Below, one piece after another: positions 20,873 through 31,766 of a stretch of 64,000 bases of DNA; positions within the stretch are counted from its first letter, which is position 1; every line of letters starts with the position of its first letter. The notes below the pieces were generated by a model. It saw nothing but the letters and a program-made list of their open reading frames with translations, searched no databases and was not told where the DNA came from. The position numbers and the translations under genes are program-made. Location of the stretch: the NCBI RefSeq assembly GCF_004116955.1, contig NZ_CP026362.1:1838501-1902500 (forward strand). The letters run 5' to 3'. Origin of the DNA: Bacillus vallismortis (GTDB taxonomy: Bacteria; Bacillota; Bacilli; Bacillales; Bacillaceae).

Positions 20873-22585
20873 ATGTCGTTTGATGGCATGTTTACATACG
20901 GAATGACACACGAACTTAACGAGAAAATGTTGGGCGGACGAATTACGAAAGTCCACCAGCCATATAAGCACGAAGTGGTCCTCCACATTCGCGCGAATGG
21001 AAAAAACCAAAAACTATTATTATCGGCACACCCGAGCTATTCACGGGTGCACATCACGACGCAAGCCTATGAAAACCCAAGTGAACCGCCAATGTTCTGC
21101 ATGCTGCTGAGAAAGCATATCGAAGGCGGGTTTATTGAAAAAATTGAACAGGCGGGCCTAGACCGCATTATGATTTTTCATATCAAAAGCCGGAACGAAA
21201 TTGGCGACGAAACTGTCCGAAAGCTTTATGTAGAAATTATGGGACGCCACAGCAATATCATTTTGACAGACGGAGCGGAAAATATGATCATCGACGGGCT
21301 AAAGCATTTATCGCCTTCAATGAACAGCTACCGTACAGTACTGCCCGGCCAAGATTATAAACTTCCGCCGGCCCAGAACAAAATCTCGCCGCTAGAGGCG
21401 TCAGAAGACGATATGTTACGTCATCTCAATTTTCAAGAAGGACGGCTTGAAAAACAAATTGTCGAGCACTTTTCAGGTGTATCACCGCTCTTTGCCAAAG
21501 AAGCGGTTCACAGGGCGGGCCTTGCCAACAAAGTCACATTACCAAAAGCATTGCTGGAGCTTTTTGCCGAAGTAAAAGAGCACCGCTTCATTCCCAACAT
21601 TACAACTGTAAACGGTAAGGAATATTTTTATCTGCTGGAGCTGACTCATCTCAAGGGCGAAGCGCGCCGTTTTGATTCATTAAGCGAGCTGCTCGACCGT
21701 TTTTATTTCGGCAAAGCTGAACGAGACCGCGTCAAACAGCAGGCACAAGATCTTGAGCGATTTGTTGTCAATGAAAGGAAGAAGAATGCCAACAAAATCA
21801 AAAAGTTGGAAAAAACGCTGGAGTATTCGGAAAACGCGAAGGAATTTCAGCTATATGGCGAGCTTTTAACCGCTAATCTCTATATGCTGAAAAAAGGTGA
21901 TAAACAGGCTGAGGTCATGAACTATTACGATGAAGAAAGTCCGACAATTACAATTCCTTTAAACCCGAATAAAACACCTTCTGAAAATGCACAAGCCTAC
22001 TTCACGAAGTATCAGAAAGCGAAAAATTCGGTCGCGGTTGTCGAAGAACAAATCAGGCTTGCACAGGAAGAGATCGAATACTTTGATCAGCTGATTCAGC
22101 AGCTTTCGTCCGCTTCTCCTCGAGATATTAGCGAAATCAGAGAGGAGCTTGTGGAGGGCAAATATTTGCGCCCTAAGCAGCAAAAAGGGCAGAAAAAACA
22201 AAAACCTCACAACCCGGTTATAGAGACCTATGAATCCTCATCAGGCTTGACGATATTAGTAGGGAAAAACAACCGCCAAAATGAGTATGTAACGACCAGA
22301 GCGGCAGCCAGAGAGGATATTTGGCTTCACACGAAAGATATTCCAGGCTCTCACGTTGTGATCAGAAGCAGCGAACCGGATGAGCAAACAATCATTGAAG
22401 CTGCGACAATTGCTGCTTATTTTTCAAAAGCTAAAGATTCGAGTTCAGTGCCTGTAGATTATACGAAAATCAGGCATGTCAAAAAACCGAGCGGCGCGAA
22501 GCCCGGCTTCGTCACCTATGACAGCCAGCATACCGTCTTTGTCACACCTGATGCTGATACTGTCATTAAGCTGAAAAAAAGCTGA
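20873..22585 (+). CDS. rqcH: ribosome quality control protein RqcH (NFACT family)
   Basis: 570 residues from ATG 20873, preferred to an in-frame TTG at 20867 because GAGGGTG is then 8 bases away. NFACT-N at the N terminus ([16 protein letters not shown]), helix-hairpin-helix and coiled-coil middle (about 270-430), then the NFACT-R domain ([35 protein letters not shown]). RqcH binds obstructed 50S subunits with peptidyl-tRNA and recruits tRNA-Ala to add C-terminal alanine tails. It was formerly named as a fibronectin-binding protein (YloA). It is monocistronic on plus and has a shared terminator. Confidence 0.95.
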   Translation: MSFDGMFTYGMTHELNEKMLGGRITKVHQPYKHEVVLHIRANGKNQKLLLSAHPSYSRVHITTQAYENPSEPPMFCMLLRKHIEGGFIEKIEQAGLDRIMIFHIKSRNEIGDETVRKLYVEIMGRHSNIILTDGAENMIIDGLKHLSPSMNSYRTVLPGQDYKLPPAQNKISPLEASEDDMLRHLNFQEGRLEKQIVEHFSGVSPLFAKEAVHRAGLANKVTLPKALLELFAEVKEHRFIPNITTVNGKEYFYLLELTHLKGEARRFDSLSELLDRFYFGKAERDRVKQQAQDLERFVVNERKKNANKIKKLEKTLEYSENAKEFQLYGELLTANLYMLKKGDKQAEVMNYYDEESPTITIPLNPNKTPSENAQAYFTKYQKAKNSVAVVEEQIRLAQEEIEYFDQLIQQLSSASPRDISEIREELVEGKYLRPKQQKGQKKQKPHNPVIETYESSSGLTILVGKNNRQNEYVTTRAAAREDIWLHTKDIPGSHVVIRSSEPDEQTIIEAATIAAYFSKAKDSSSVPVDYTKIRHVKKPSGAKPGFVTYDSQHTVFVTPDADTVIKLKKS

Positions 22586-22594
22586 GACGCATAA

Positions 22595-22632
22595 AGAAAA
22601 GCCAGAGCATTGTTTGCTCTGGCTTATTTCTT
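22595..22632. terminator. bidirectional terminator between rqcH and sirC
   Basis: AAGCCAGAGCA (22599-22609) and TGCTCTGGCTT (22615-22625) form an 11-bp stem with a 5-base loop. Plus strand continues ATTTCTTTC and minus strand TTTTCTTTAT, so it serves both converging genes. The sirC stop codon (22624-22626) lies within the stem. Confidence 0.9.
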
Positions 22633-23112
22633 TCTTCTCAGCTGATAGAGTCTGTCAACTTCAGCGACAAAATCGCCGTCAATCAGCTTATTCACCTGTT
22701 CAGCCAGCTCCTTTGTATGCTTTGGACTGGCTCCGTTTGTAGAAACAGATACCGTGACATGCCCTCTTTTTACGATTTTTGGCATGTATACATCGCCAAG
22801 CTCAGCATCACTGACACAATTGACAAGCTGAAGAGGCGAAGCGGTTTGAGCAATTTCTTTGTTTACTGCCGCATTATCCGTGGCAGCAATGATCAAAAAA
22901 GCATCGAGATAATCTTCTTTTTTAATCGTACGGCCGATCCATCTGATGAGGTGATTGGCGGCCATCTGCTTGATTTCAGGCTCAACATCCGGACTGACAA
23001 GCGTAATATCAGCTCCCTCAGAAAGCACCGTTTTCAGCCTTCTGAGCGCGATACTGCCGCCACCCGCAATGACAACCTTTTTCTTCTCCAGGCTAATGTG
23101 CAGCGGGAGCAT
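22624..23112 (-). CDS. sirC: precorrin-2 dehydrogenase SirC
   Basis: 162 residues from ATG 23112 (MLPLHISLEKKKVVIAGGG), preceded by GGAGG 5 bases upstream. An NAD-binding Rossmann motif GGGSIALRR sits at the start. SirC (YlnF) oxidises precorrin-2 to sirohydrochlorin, the second step of siroheme synthesis. It overlaps the 3' end of sirB by 20 bp and is the last gene of the cysH operon. Confidence 0.93.
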   Translation of the reverse strand: MLPLHISLEKKKVVIAGGGSIALRRLKTVLSEGADITLVSPDVEPEIKQMAANHLIRWIGRTIKKEDYLDAFLIIAATDNAAVNKEIAQTASPLQLVNCVSDAELGDVYMPKIVKRGHVTVSVSTNGASPKHTKELAEQVNKLIDGDFVAEVDRLYQLRRKK

Positions 23113-23878
23113 ATGAACCTCCGGCAAAATCAAATTTCCCCTCTGGATTTTCGGAAGTCTCTTTCACACGATTTAAAAATGCGTTTTTCACATGAGGGTG
23201 GAAACCGATATATGAAGAAAGGTGGACATTCGGATTATGAGACTTTAATTCCTGAACCTCTCGTTCGATTTCATTCATCAGCATACCTGTAAAGAGCAAA
23301 TAAGGTACGATAAAGGTTGTCACGCCGTCAGCTTTTTTAAGTTCTGAAAAAACCTCTTTGTAATTCGGGCCGCATGCTGTCAAAAAGCACGGGATGACTT
23401 CCTTGACAGGAATCATCTTTTGAAGAAGATTGGCAATACCGGTTACGTCTCTTTTTACAGCGGGATCTGAACTTCCCCTCCCGATGAGCACGACTCTGGC
23501 ATTTTCATACGGAACACCTATGTCCTTCATTCGGTGATATACGGCCTTGACCACTTCTTCATCAATCCCGATCGGCTTTCCGTATGAAACACGGATCGAA
23601 GGATATCGGGATGCAACACGCGCAATTTCTTCCGGAATATCCTGTTTTGCATGTGCAGCTGTTAAAAGAAGCAGAGGCACCACTGCGATATGAGTGGCGC
23701 CTTGTTTCACACATGCTTCAAACCCAGTCTCAATTGTCGGCTCCTGAAGCTCTAAAAAACTGATTTCCTGTACAGGTGCAGGGACGTGCGCCTTGCATCC
23801 TTCCAAAAAGGCCGCGGCTTCTTGCTGCGCCTTTTTTACCCGGCTGCCATGGCCGACATATAAAATGGCTTGTTTCAT
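23093..23878 (-). CDS. sirB: sirohydrochlorin ferrochelatase SirB
   Basis: 261 residues with two CbiX-like halves. The first opens ILYVGHGSRVKKAQQEA, carrying the metal-binding His, and a second His lies in LLLLTAAHAKQDIPE. It inserts iron into sirohydrochlorin to give siroheme, the cofactor of sulfite and nitrite reductases. It begins 2 bp after the sumT stop and overlaps sirC. Confidence 0.94.
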   Translation of the reverse strand: MKQAILYVGHGSRVKKAQQEAAAFLEGCKAHVPAPVQEISFLELQEPTIETGFEACVKQGATHIAVVPLLLLTAAHAKQDIPEEIARVASRYPSIRVSYGKPIGIDEEVVKAVYHRMKDIGVPYENARVVLIGRGSSDPAVKRDVTGIANLLQKMIPVKEVIPCFLTACGPNYKEVFSELKKADGVTTFIVPYLLFTGMLMNEIEREVQELKSHNPNVHLSSYIGFHPHVKNAFLNRVKETSENPEGKFDFAGGSYAPAAH

Positions 23879-23880
23879 TT

Positions 23881-24654
23881 TTACAACGCCTCGCTTAAAT
23901 CTTGTTTTTTTAGTTCAGATTCAAACCATTCCAGCTTATAGTGATAATTTACAACATTTCCAATGACAATTAAACTCGGATTTTTAATATCTTCTTTTAT
24001 CACCGTTTCTGAAAGGGTATCAACTGTACAAAAAACAGATTTTTGCTTGTCCGTTGTTCCCCAGTGAATAAAGGCTGCCGGCGTAGATCCGCACCTGCCG
24101 TTTTCAAGGAGTTTTCTTTCAATCTGCTGCACGTTTTTGATACCCATATAGATAACAAGTGTATCAATTCCTGTGGACAGCGCTTTCCACTTTTCGTCAA
24201 AATCTTCTTCTTTTTTATAATGACCCGTTACAAAAGCGACGTTAGAGCCCGCATCTCGATGAGTAACAGGAATCCCCGCGTAAGCCGCTGCCGCAATTCC
24301 TGATGTAATGCCAGGGATGATTTCAAACGGAATTCCGTTGTCAGAGAGGCATTCCGCTTCTTCTCCCCCTCTGCCGAACACAAAAGGGTCTCCGCCTTTC
24401 AATCTGACAACGATTTTCCCTTTTTGCGCATACTTCACAAGAAATCGATTAATGGTTTCCTGCTTCATCGTATGAAAATCTGGAAGCTTCCCGCAGTAGA
24501 TCAGGTCTGCTTGCTCTTTGGCATATTGTAAAATTTCTTTATTTACTAATCTGTCATATAAGATGACATCAGCTTTTTCAATGGCTTTCAGTGCTTTAAT
24601 TGTCAGCAGATCAGGGTCACCGGGACCCGCTCCTACAATATATACTTTCCCCAT
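23881..24654 (-). CDS. sumT: uroporphyrinogen-III C-methyltransferase
   Basis: 257 residues (YlnD). It has the SAM-dependent tetrapyrrole methylase signature VYIVGAGPGDPDLLT at the N terminus, the RLKGGDPFVFGRGGEEA motif near 85-100 and the PGITSGIAAAAYAGIP loop. It methylates uroporphyrinogen III twice to precorrin-2, the entry step for siroheme. SumT, SirB and SirC together make the complete siroheme branch inside the sulfur operon. Unlike E. coli CysG, the three activities are separate proteins. Confidence 0.95.
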   Translation of the reverse strand: MGKVYIVGAGPGDPDLLTIKALKAIEKADVILYDRLVNKEILQYAKEQADLIYCGKLPDFHTMKQETINRFLVKYAQKGKIVVRLKGGDPFVFGRGGEEAECLSDNGIPFEIIPGITSGIAAAAYAGIPVTHRDAGSNVAFVTGHYKKEEDFDEKWKALSTGIDTLVIYMGIKNVQQIERKLLENGRCGSTPAAFIHWGTTDKQKSVFCTVDTLSETVIKEDIKNPSLIVIGNVVNYHYKLEWFESELKKQDLSEAL

Positions 24655-24752
24655 CGTATTTCCCCCGATCTATTCGAGTTCTTCCAGAAACATTCACTGT
24701 CATGTTGTTCTCGCTTGCATTCCGGCATCTGTAAAGAACACAGCAGATCATA

Positions 24753-25346
24753 TTAGCTCAATTTTCGTTCAACAAACTCAATCAGCTGGTTTTTACAAGC
24801 TTCACGGTCATGCTGTCCTGAATCAAGAATGAGTTCCGGTGCTTCCGGCTCTTCATAAGGAGAATCAATTCCTGTGAAGAAAGGAATTTCCCCGTTTCTT
24901 GCTTTTTTGTAGAGCCCTTTCGGATCTCTTTGTTCACAAATATCGAGATCGCATTTAATGTATACCTCATTGAATTCGCCTGCTCCTACAAGCTGGCGAA
25001 CCTGTTCCCTGTCCTCACGGAAAGGAGAGATAAAAGCAGTAATCACAATGGTGCCCTGCTGGACAAACAACTTCGCCACCTCTCCGATTCGGCGGATGTT
25101 TTCTTTTCGGTCTTCGTCAGAAAAACCAAGATCCTTATTTAAACCGTGCCGAATATTATCTCCGTCCAGAACAATGACTTGATAGCCCTGCTCAAACAGT
25201 TCTCTTGCAGCGGCATTGGCAATCGTTGATTTACCTGAACCGCTTAATCCTGTCAGCCAGAGAATGGAGCTTTTGTGCTTGTTTTTTTGTTGGTACTCTT
25301 CTTTTGTAATAGAGGCTTCATGCCATACGATATCGCGATTTGTCAC
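24753..25346 (-). CDS. cysC: adenylyl-sulfate kinase
   Basis: 197 residues. It has the P-loop LTGLSGSGKSTIAN (about 32-45), the APS-site LDGDNIRHGLNKDLGFS and the lid region AFISPFREDR. It phosphorylates APS to PAPS. It follows sat by 12 bp. A 98-bp gap before sumT holds nothing I recognise. Confidence 0.96.
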   Translation of the reverse strand: MTNRDIVWHEASITKEEYQQKNKHKSSILWLTGLSGSGKSTIANAAARELFEQGYQVIVLDGDNIRHGLNKDLGFSDEDRKENIRRIGEVAKLFVQQGTIVITAFISPFREDREQVRQLVGAGEFNEVYIKCDLDICEQRDPKGLYKKARNGEIPFFTGIDSPYEEPEAPELILDSGQHDREACKNQLIEFVERKLS

Positions 25347-25358
25347 TGCCAGTCCCCC

Positions 25359-26507
25359 TTAAAATACGCCTGCTTCTTCTTTTTTCTTCATTCCTCTGAT
25401 CAATACTTCTACGACTTCTGCGCGGCTGAATTCAGCAGGCGGCAGCACACCGTCTCTCAACATGCCTCTCACCTTAGTGCCTGATAAAATGACGTGATGC
25501 TCTCTGCCGTGAGGGCAAGTTTTCGCTGTTCCCATATTTCCGCATTTTTTGCAGAAGAAGCTGTGCTCGAATTTTAGCGGTGTAATCCCGAGTTCTTCAG
25601 GTTTAAATGTGTCAAACAGCTCCTGCGCCTCATATGTTCCGTAATAATCGCCTACACCAGCATGGTCGCGCCCGACGATGAAATGCGTGCAGCCGTAGTT
25701 CTTTCTGACAAGCGCGTGGAAAATCGCTTCTCTCGGCCCTGCATAACGCATCGCTGCTAAGAAGACACCAAGGAACACGCGATCTTTCGGATAATAATTG
25801 TCAAGAAGCACTTGGTAGCTTTCCATCCGCACGTCAGCTGGGATGTCATCAGATTTCGTTTCACCTACCAGCGGGTTTAAAAACAAACCGTCTACTGTTT
25901 CAAGAGCGGTTTTTTGAATGTATTCATGTGCTCTGTGAACAGGATTTCTTGTTTGGAAACCGACAATTGTATTCCAGCCATTTTCTGCAAACTGGCGTCT
26001 AGTTTCTGCCGGTTCGAACGTAAATTCAGGGAACTGTTTTGAAGCTTTTTTAATCAATGTGATCGGTCCGCCCACATATGTATCGCCGCGGCTGAACAGC
26101 TTTTTAACACCCGGGTGTTTCTGATCGTCTGTTTTGTACACATTGACTGCTTCTTTTTGTTTGTCAGGCACGTACAGGTCTTCAATTTGTACCACGCCGT
26201 ATGTTTCTCCTTCATACGTTAACTTTACCGTTTCACCGACTGACAGATCAGCTGCTTTTTGAGCGCTGACCGGGAGCGTGATCGGGAGAGACCAGACAAC
26301 ACCGGAAGAAAGTCGCATGTTTTCAACAACAGATACGTAATCTTCTTCATTAAAGAAGCCTTCGATCGGGCTGTACCCGCCGATTCCAATTAACTCTAAA
26401 TCTGCAAAAGATATCAAATCAAGTTCAATTTCTTTTTGAATGCTGCTTATATCATATGATTCATCTACTCTGTTTACTAATGTTCCTCCGTGAGGTGCTA
26501 AGCTCAT
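25359..26507 (-). CDS. sat: sulfate adenylyltransferase (dissimilatory-type single subunit)
   Basis: 382 residues from ATG 26507 ([13 protein letters not shown]); AGGAGGAA lies 11 bases upstream, so the alternative GTG three codons earlier is less likely. It converts sulfate plus ATP to APS. Motifs are the substrate-site [13 protein letters not shown] (about 197-209), [12 protein letters not shown] and a C-terminal zinc-type cluster [18 protein letters not shown]. It lies between cysP and cysC. Confidence 0.96.
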   Translation of the reverse strand: MSLAPHGGTLVNRVDESYDISSIQKEIELDLISFADLELIGIGGYSPIEGFFNEEDYVSVVENMRLSSGVVWSLPITLPVSAQKAADLSVGETVKLTYEGETYGVVQIEDLYVPDKQKEAVNVYKTDDQKHPGVKKLFSRGDTYVGGPITLIKKASKQFPEFTFEPAETRRQFAENGWNTIVGFQTRNPVHRAHEYIQKTALETVDGLFLNPLVGETKSDDIPADVRMESYQVLLDNYYPKDRVFLGVFLAAMRYAGPREAIFHALVRKNYGCTHFIVGRDHAGVGDYYGTYEAQELFDTFKPEELGITPLKFEHSFFCKKCGNMGTAKTCPHGREHHVILSGTKVRGMLRDGVLPPAEFSRAEVVEVLIRGMKKKEEAGVF

Positions 26508-26555
26508 AATATCCACTTCCTCCTAGTTAACATATAAAAAAACTCAGATTAATAA

Positions 26556-27620
26556 TCAGATTCCCCCGCCTTGTTCATGGACAGATCGCCTCTCTTTACG
26601 TATGGCCTTCGTCAGGCTGACGGCACCCACCGTCGCTAAGAGCACGCTTACCATGATAAAGATTGCATAATAATCCGCTTTTAAAAACAAGGATACGAGC
26701 ATATAAGAAATCGATAAAGATAAAAACGGCGATACAATCCATACCTTCAGCATCGTTTGAACAACTTGTTTATGGAACACATTCGGACCGTTTTTTGCCA
26801 TGCCTATTCCGATAATAGACGATGACGTGACTTGAGCCAAAGGCACCGGCATCCCAAATACAGAACTGATGATCACCAGTCCCGCTCCTGTACTGGATAA
26901 GAGAATGCCCTCTCCTTTTGAAAATCTCGTAATTTTCTTCCCGTTTGTTTCTAATACCCGCCGGCCTAATAACAGCGCGCCAAGTGCAACAAAAACCCCT
27001 CCGTACCAGGTTCCTTTCGCGACATCCAGCACACCGGCCGCAACTAACGGGCCAACGGCATTCGCCACGTTGTTCATGCCAGCAGAGAACGCTTCGAAAA
27101 ATCCGGCACCTAACAACGCAATGCCAAGGATTTTTTGCTTTTTAGACGATTTCAATTCAATCTTAAAATAACGAAACAGCTTATACACGAAATATGTGAA
27201 ACCGAAAGCGAACAGCGGGACAAAAATCCAAAACGACACAATGACCAGAAGGCTGTTCACAAACAATACCTTGTAAGCCACTCCCACGCCGACAACAGCG
27301 CCGACCGTTACTTCACTTGTCGACAAAGGAATGCCGAGCAGGTTAGCTGTAAAGAGTGACAGCGCAGCGGCTCCAATAATAATGCAAACAACCGTCAGTG
27401 TAATGGTCTGCTCAGGGATAATCCCAGAGCTGATGGTTTTTACAACCTCGCCCCCGCCAATGACCGCTCCAGCGAGCACACCGACTGCGCACAGAATTAA
27501 AGCGTATGTTTTCTCTTTGATGGCTCCAGAGCCGTAAGCAACTCCCATCGAAGCTGCAGCGCCGCTTGCACCAATATTCATCGCGAAAAACAAGCTAAAT
27601 AAAATAGCGGCTAATTCCAT
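26556..27620 (-). CDS. cysP: sulfate permease CysP (PiT family)
   Basis: 354 residues, very hydrophobic with about ten membrane helices and the inverted PiT repeats: GANNVAN-like motifs appear as MNIGASGAAASMG near the N terminus and FSAGMNNVANAVGPL near the centre. In B. subtilis this phosphate-transporter relative carries sulfate. It sits directly after cysH and before sat, fitting uptake as the first step of the pathway. Confidence 0.94.
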   Translation of the reverse strand: MELAAILFSLFFAMNIGASGAAASMGVAYGSGAIKEKTYALILCAVGVLAGAVIGGGEVVKTISSGIIPEQTITLTVVCIIIGAAALSLFTANLLGIPLSTSEVTVGAVVGVGVAYKVLFVNSLLVIVSFWIFVPLFAFGFTYFVYKLFRYFKIELKSSKKQKILGIALLGAGFFEAFSAGMNNVANAVGPLVAAGVLDVAKGTWYGGVFVALGALLLGRRVLETNGKKITRFSKGEGILLSSTGAGLVIISSVFGMPVPLAQVTSSSIIGIGMAKNGPNVFHKQVVQTMLKVWIVSPFLSLSISYMLVSLFLKADYYAIFIMVSVLLATVGAVSLTKAIRKERRSVHEQGGGI

Positions 27621-27631
27621 TTTACAGCTCC

Positions 27632-28333
27632 TTATTCATGCAGTCCGCATTCTGTTTTCGCCATACCATTCCATCTTCCTGAGCGTAAATCCTCTGCAGT
27701 AAAAGCTGGAGCGGTACAAGGCGCGCAGCCAATACTTGGATATCCTTGGTCATGAAGCGGATTGTAGTCCAGCTCATTCCGGGATGTGTATCTCCAAATG
27801 TCTTTCCAAGTCCAGTGGATAAGCGGACATACTTTTACTGATTTGAATTTTTCATCTTTGTTTAAGAAATTCGTATTGGCACGACTCGGCCCTTGATCAC
27901 GGCGCAGACCGGAAAGCCAGGCCGGATGTCCCGAAAGCGCCTCTCTTAAAGGAACGATCTTTCTGAGATAGCAGCATTGATTCGGTTCTCTCTCCCACAG
28001 TTTGTCGCCATATTCACCAGCTTGCTCCTCAAGCGTGAGATCTGGTTTTTTCAGGATGATATGAAGACCCGGGCAACGCTCTTTCACTCGTTCAATCGTT
28101 TCATAGGTTTCTTTAAAATGAAGTCCTGTATCAAGAAACACAATCTCTGCGTCTTTTTTCACTTTATAAATTAAATCAATCAGAACGATTCCCTCAATTC
28201 CGAAACTGCAGGCATAAACAAGCTGATTGCCGTAATGGCCGTATGCCCACTTTAAAACTGACAGCGCTCCTTTATAAGGATCGTCTTCCGGAAATGTAAT
28301 CGTTGGCTCTTCCCAATTATCGTACGTTAACAT
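27632..28333 (-). CDS. cysH: phosphoadenylyl/adenylyl-sulfate reductase
   Basis: 233 residues. It reduces PAPS (and APS) to sulfite with thioredoxin. The core has YACSFGIEGIVLIDL, FLDTGLHFKETYE, the cysteine pairs CCYLRK and GCAPCT expected for a 4Fe-4S cluster, and the C-terminal catalytic ECGLHE. The ATG at 28333 has GGAGG 9 bases upstream, which lies in a short hairpin, and an overlapping upstream ORF ends at 28327. It is first gene of the cysH-cysP-sat-cysC-sumT-sirB-sirC operon. Confidence 0.96.
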   Translation of the reverse strand: MLTYDNWEEPTITFPEDDPYKGALSVLKWAYGHYGNQLVYACSFGIEGIVLIDLIYKVKKDAEIVFLDTGLHFKETYETIERVKERCPGLHIILKKPDLTLEEQAGEYGDKLWEREPNQCCYLRKIVPLREALSGHPAWLSGLRRDQGPSRANTNFLNKDEKFKSVKVCPLIHWTWKDIWRYTSRNELDYNPLHDQGYPSIGCAPCTAPAFTAEDLRSGRWNGMAKTECGLHE

Positions 28334-28428
28334 TTCTTCTTTCCTCCTTTCGGAGACAAACAGTCGCTTTCTGCTGATTGCCTTTTTCCAATTGTAATGT
28401 CATGCGCGGCTGCGGTGATTGCCGCCAT
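28327..28428 (-). CDS. putative 33-residue leader peptide upstream of cysH
   Basis: An ATG at 28428 with AGAGGA 7 bases upstream opens a 33-codon frame that begins MAAITAAAHDITIG and ends KGGKKKC-stop. Cys codons are at positions 23 and 33. The TAA (28329-28327) lies 1 base beyond the cysH ATG (28333-28331), so the two frames overlap by 7 bases and could be translationally coupled. The frame covers the hairpin that masks the cysH ribosome-binding site. I know of no such annotated peptide. It may be a chance frame, since it is short and has no detectable homology by eye. Confidence 0.4.
   Translation of the reverse strand: MAAITAAAHDITIGKRQSAESDCLSPKGGKKKC
28343..28356 (-). promoter_or_regulatory. 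hairpin masking the cysH ribosome-binding site
   Basis: In minus-strand RNA UCUCC (28356-28352), a GAAA tetraloop (28351-28348) and GGAGG (28347-28343) form a 5-bp hairpin. The GGAGG is the Shine-Dalgarno sequence of cysH, 9 bases before the ATG. Such a hairpin would lower initiation unless opened. Confidence 0.5.
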
Positions 28429-28442
28429 CCCTTCTTCCTCTT

Positions 28443-28472
28443 AAAATAAAAAACTTTCGATCCGGCGGAAAG
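28443..28472 (-). terminator. S-box expression-platform terminator
   Basis: After the SAM aptamer the minus strand has a CTTTC...GAAAG stem (28472-28454) followed by TTTTTTATTTT. The stem is only about 5 bp with possible extra C-G pairs in the loop, weaker than usual for this class. Confidence 0.55.
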
Positions 28473-28495
28473 AAAGACAAGAACAGCATGCAGCC

Positions 28496-28597
28496 CTTAT
28501 CTTTCAAAATGGATTTCATTTTGCTGGAAGTAGCACCTTACAAACTGTGCAGGTTGCCGGGCTTCATAGGTCCAGTCCCTCAGCCGCTCTTGATAAG
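28496..28597 (-). promoter_or_regulatory. SAM-I (S-box) riboswitch of the cysH operon
   Basis: The S-box landmarks are all readable on the minus strand: P1 CTTATC (28597-28592) with GATAAG (28501-28496), AAGAG followed by GAGGGACTGG, CCTATGAAGCCCGGCAACC, GGTGCTACTTCC and the P4 hairpin CAAAATG-AAATC-CATTTTG. By known mechanism SAM binding favours transcription termination, so sulfur assimilation is shut down when methionine/SAM is abundant. Confidence 0.93.
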
Positions 28598-28615
28598 TTT
28601 TTAGATTTGTAGTAA

Positions 28616-28643
28616 ATTTTAGCACAATTCTAACATAAGTCAA
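28616..28643 (-). promoter_or_regulatory. SigA promoter of the cysH operon
   Basis: TTGACT (28643-28638) and TAAAAT (28621-28616) with a 16-bp spacer on the minus strand. Transcription would begin about 10 bases before the S-box P1 helix. The promoter starts about 25 bp after the pyr operon terminator. Confidence 0.8.
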
Positions 28644-28667
28644 CCCGACTTTTTTTATAGGATTAAT

Positions 28668-28692
28668 AAAAAAACAGACCTCGGGGCCTGTT
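28668..28692 (-). terminator. pyr operon terminator
   Basis: On the minus strand AACAGGCC, a CCGA loop and GGTCTGTT form an 8-bp stem with one G-U pair, followed by T7. It lies about 50 bp after the pyrE stop and ends the ten-gene pyrimidine operon. Confidence 0.9.
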
Positions 28693-28743
28693 TTCAACTG
28701 CATCAAGGCTTTGAGGCCTCTGTGCATCTGCGAAATTTATTTG

Positions 28744-29372
28744 TTATTTTTTAAACCAATCTTTTGACTCGGGATTTCGTTTCCACGTTTTCAGCTTTTC
28801 TAAATCCCCTGAATGAATATTTCCGTTTTCAAGCGCGACCTGTGTGAGCGCATCATAATCAGTTAAAGAGTAGTATGGCAGTTCTGCCTTCTCAAACGCT
28901 TCCTGCGCTTGAGAAAGCCCGTACGTAAAGATTGAGACGACACCAAGCACTTCACAGCCAGCCGCTTGTAAAGCTGCCGCAGCTTCAAGCACGCTGCCTC
29001 CTGTAGAGATTAAGTCTTCAATGACGACCGTTTTTTGCCCCTTTTGCACGGCTCCCTCAATCTGATTGCCTTTTCCGTGCGCTTTCGGCTTGCTTCTCAC
29101 ATAACACATCGGAAGGTTCAAACGGTCAGCCGCCAGAGCAGCATGAGGAATACCGGCTGTCGCTGTACCCGCAATCATTTCAGCTTCAGGAAAATGCTCT
29201 TCGACAAGCTTGTGGATGCCTGAGGCCACATCATTTCTGACTTCCGGGAAAGATAGCGTAAGGCGGTTGTCACAGTAAATTGGCGATAAAATGCCGCTTG
29301 CCCATGTAAATGGCTCGTTCGGGCGTAAAAATACAGCTTGAATGTCTAATAAATGTTTTGCGATGGTTTGCT

Positions 29373-29376
<4 letters not shown>
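28744..29376 (-). CDS. pyrE: orotate phosphoribosyltransferase
   Basis: 210 residues from ATG 29376, which overlaps the pyrF stop as ATGA and has GGGAGGG about 9 bases upstream. An ATG six codons earlier (29394) lies upstream of that site and would give 216 residues, the length I associate with older annotation. It joins orotate to PRPP to make OMP. The PRPP motif [14 protein letters not shown] (about 115-128) and the substrate-loop [14 protein letters not shown] are intact. Last gene of the pyr operon. Confidence 0.94.
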
Positions 29377-31762
<2,386 letters not shown>

Positions 31763-31766
<4 letters not shown>

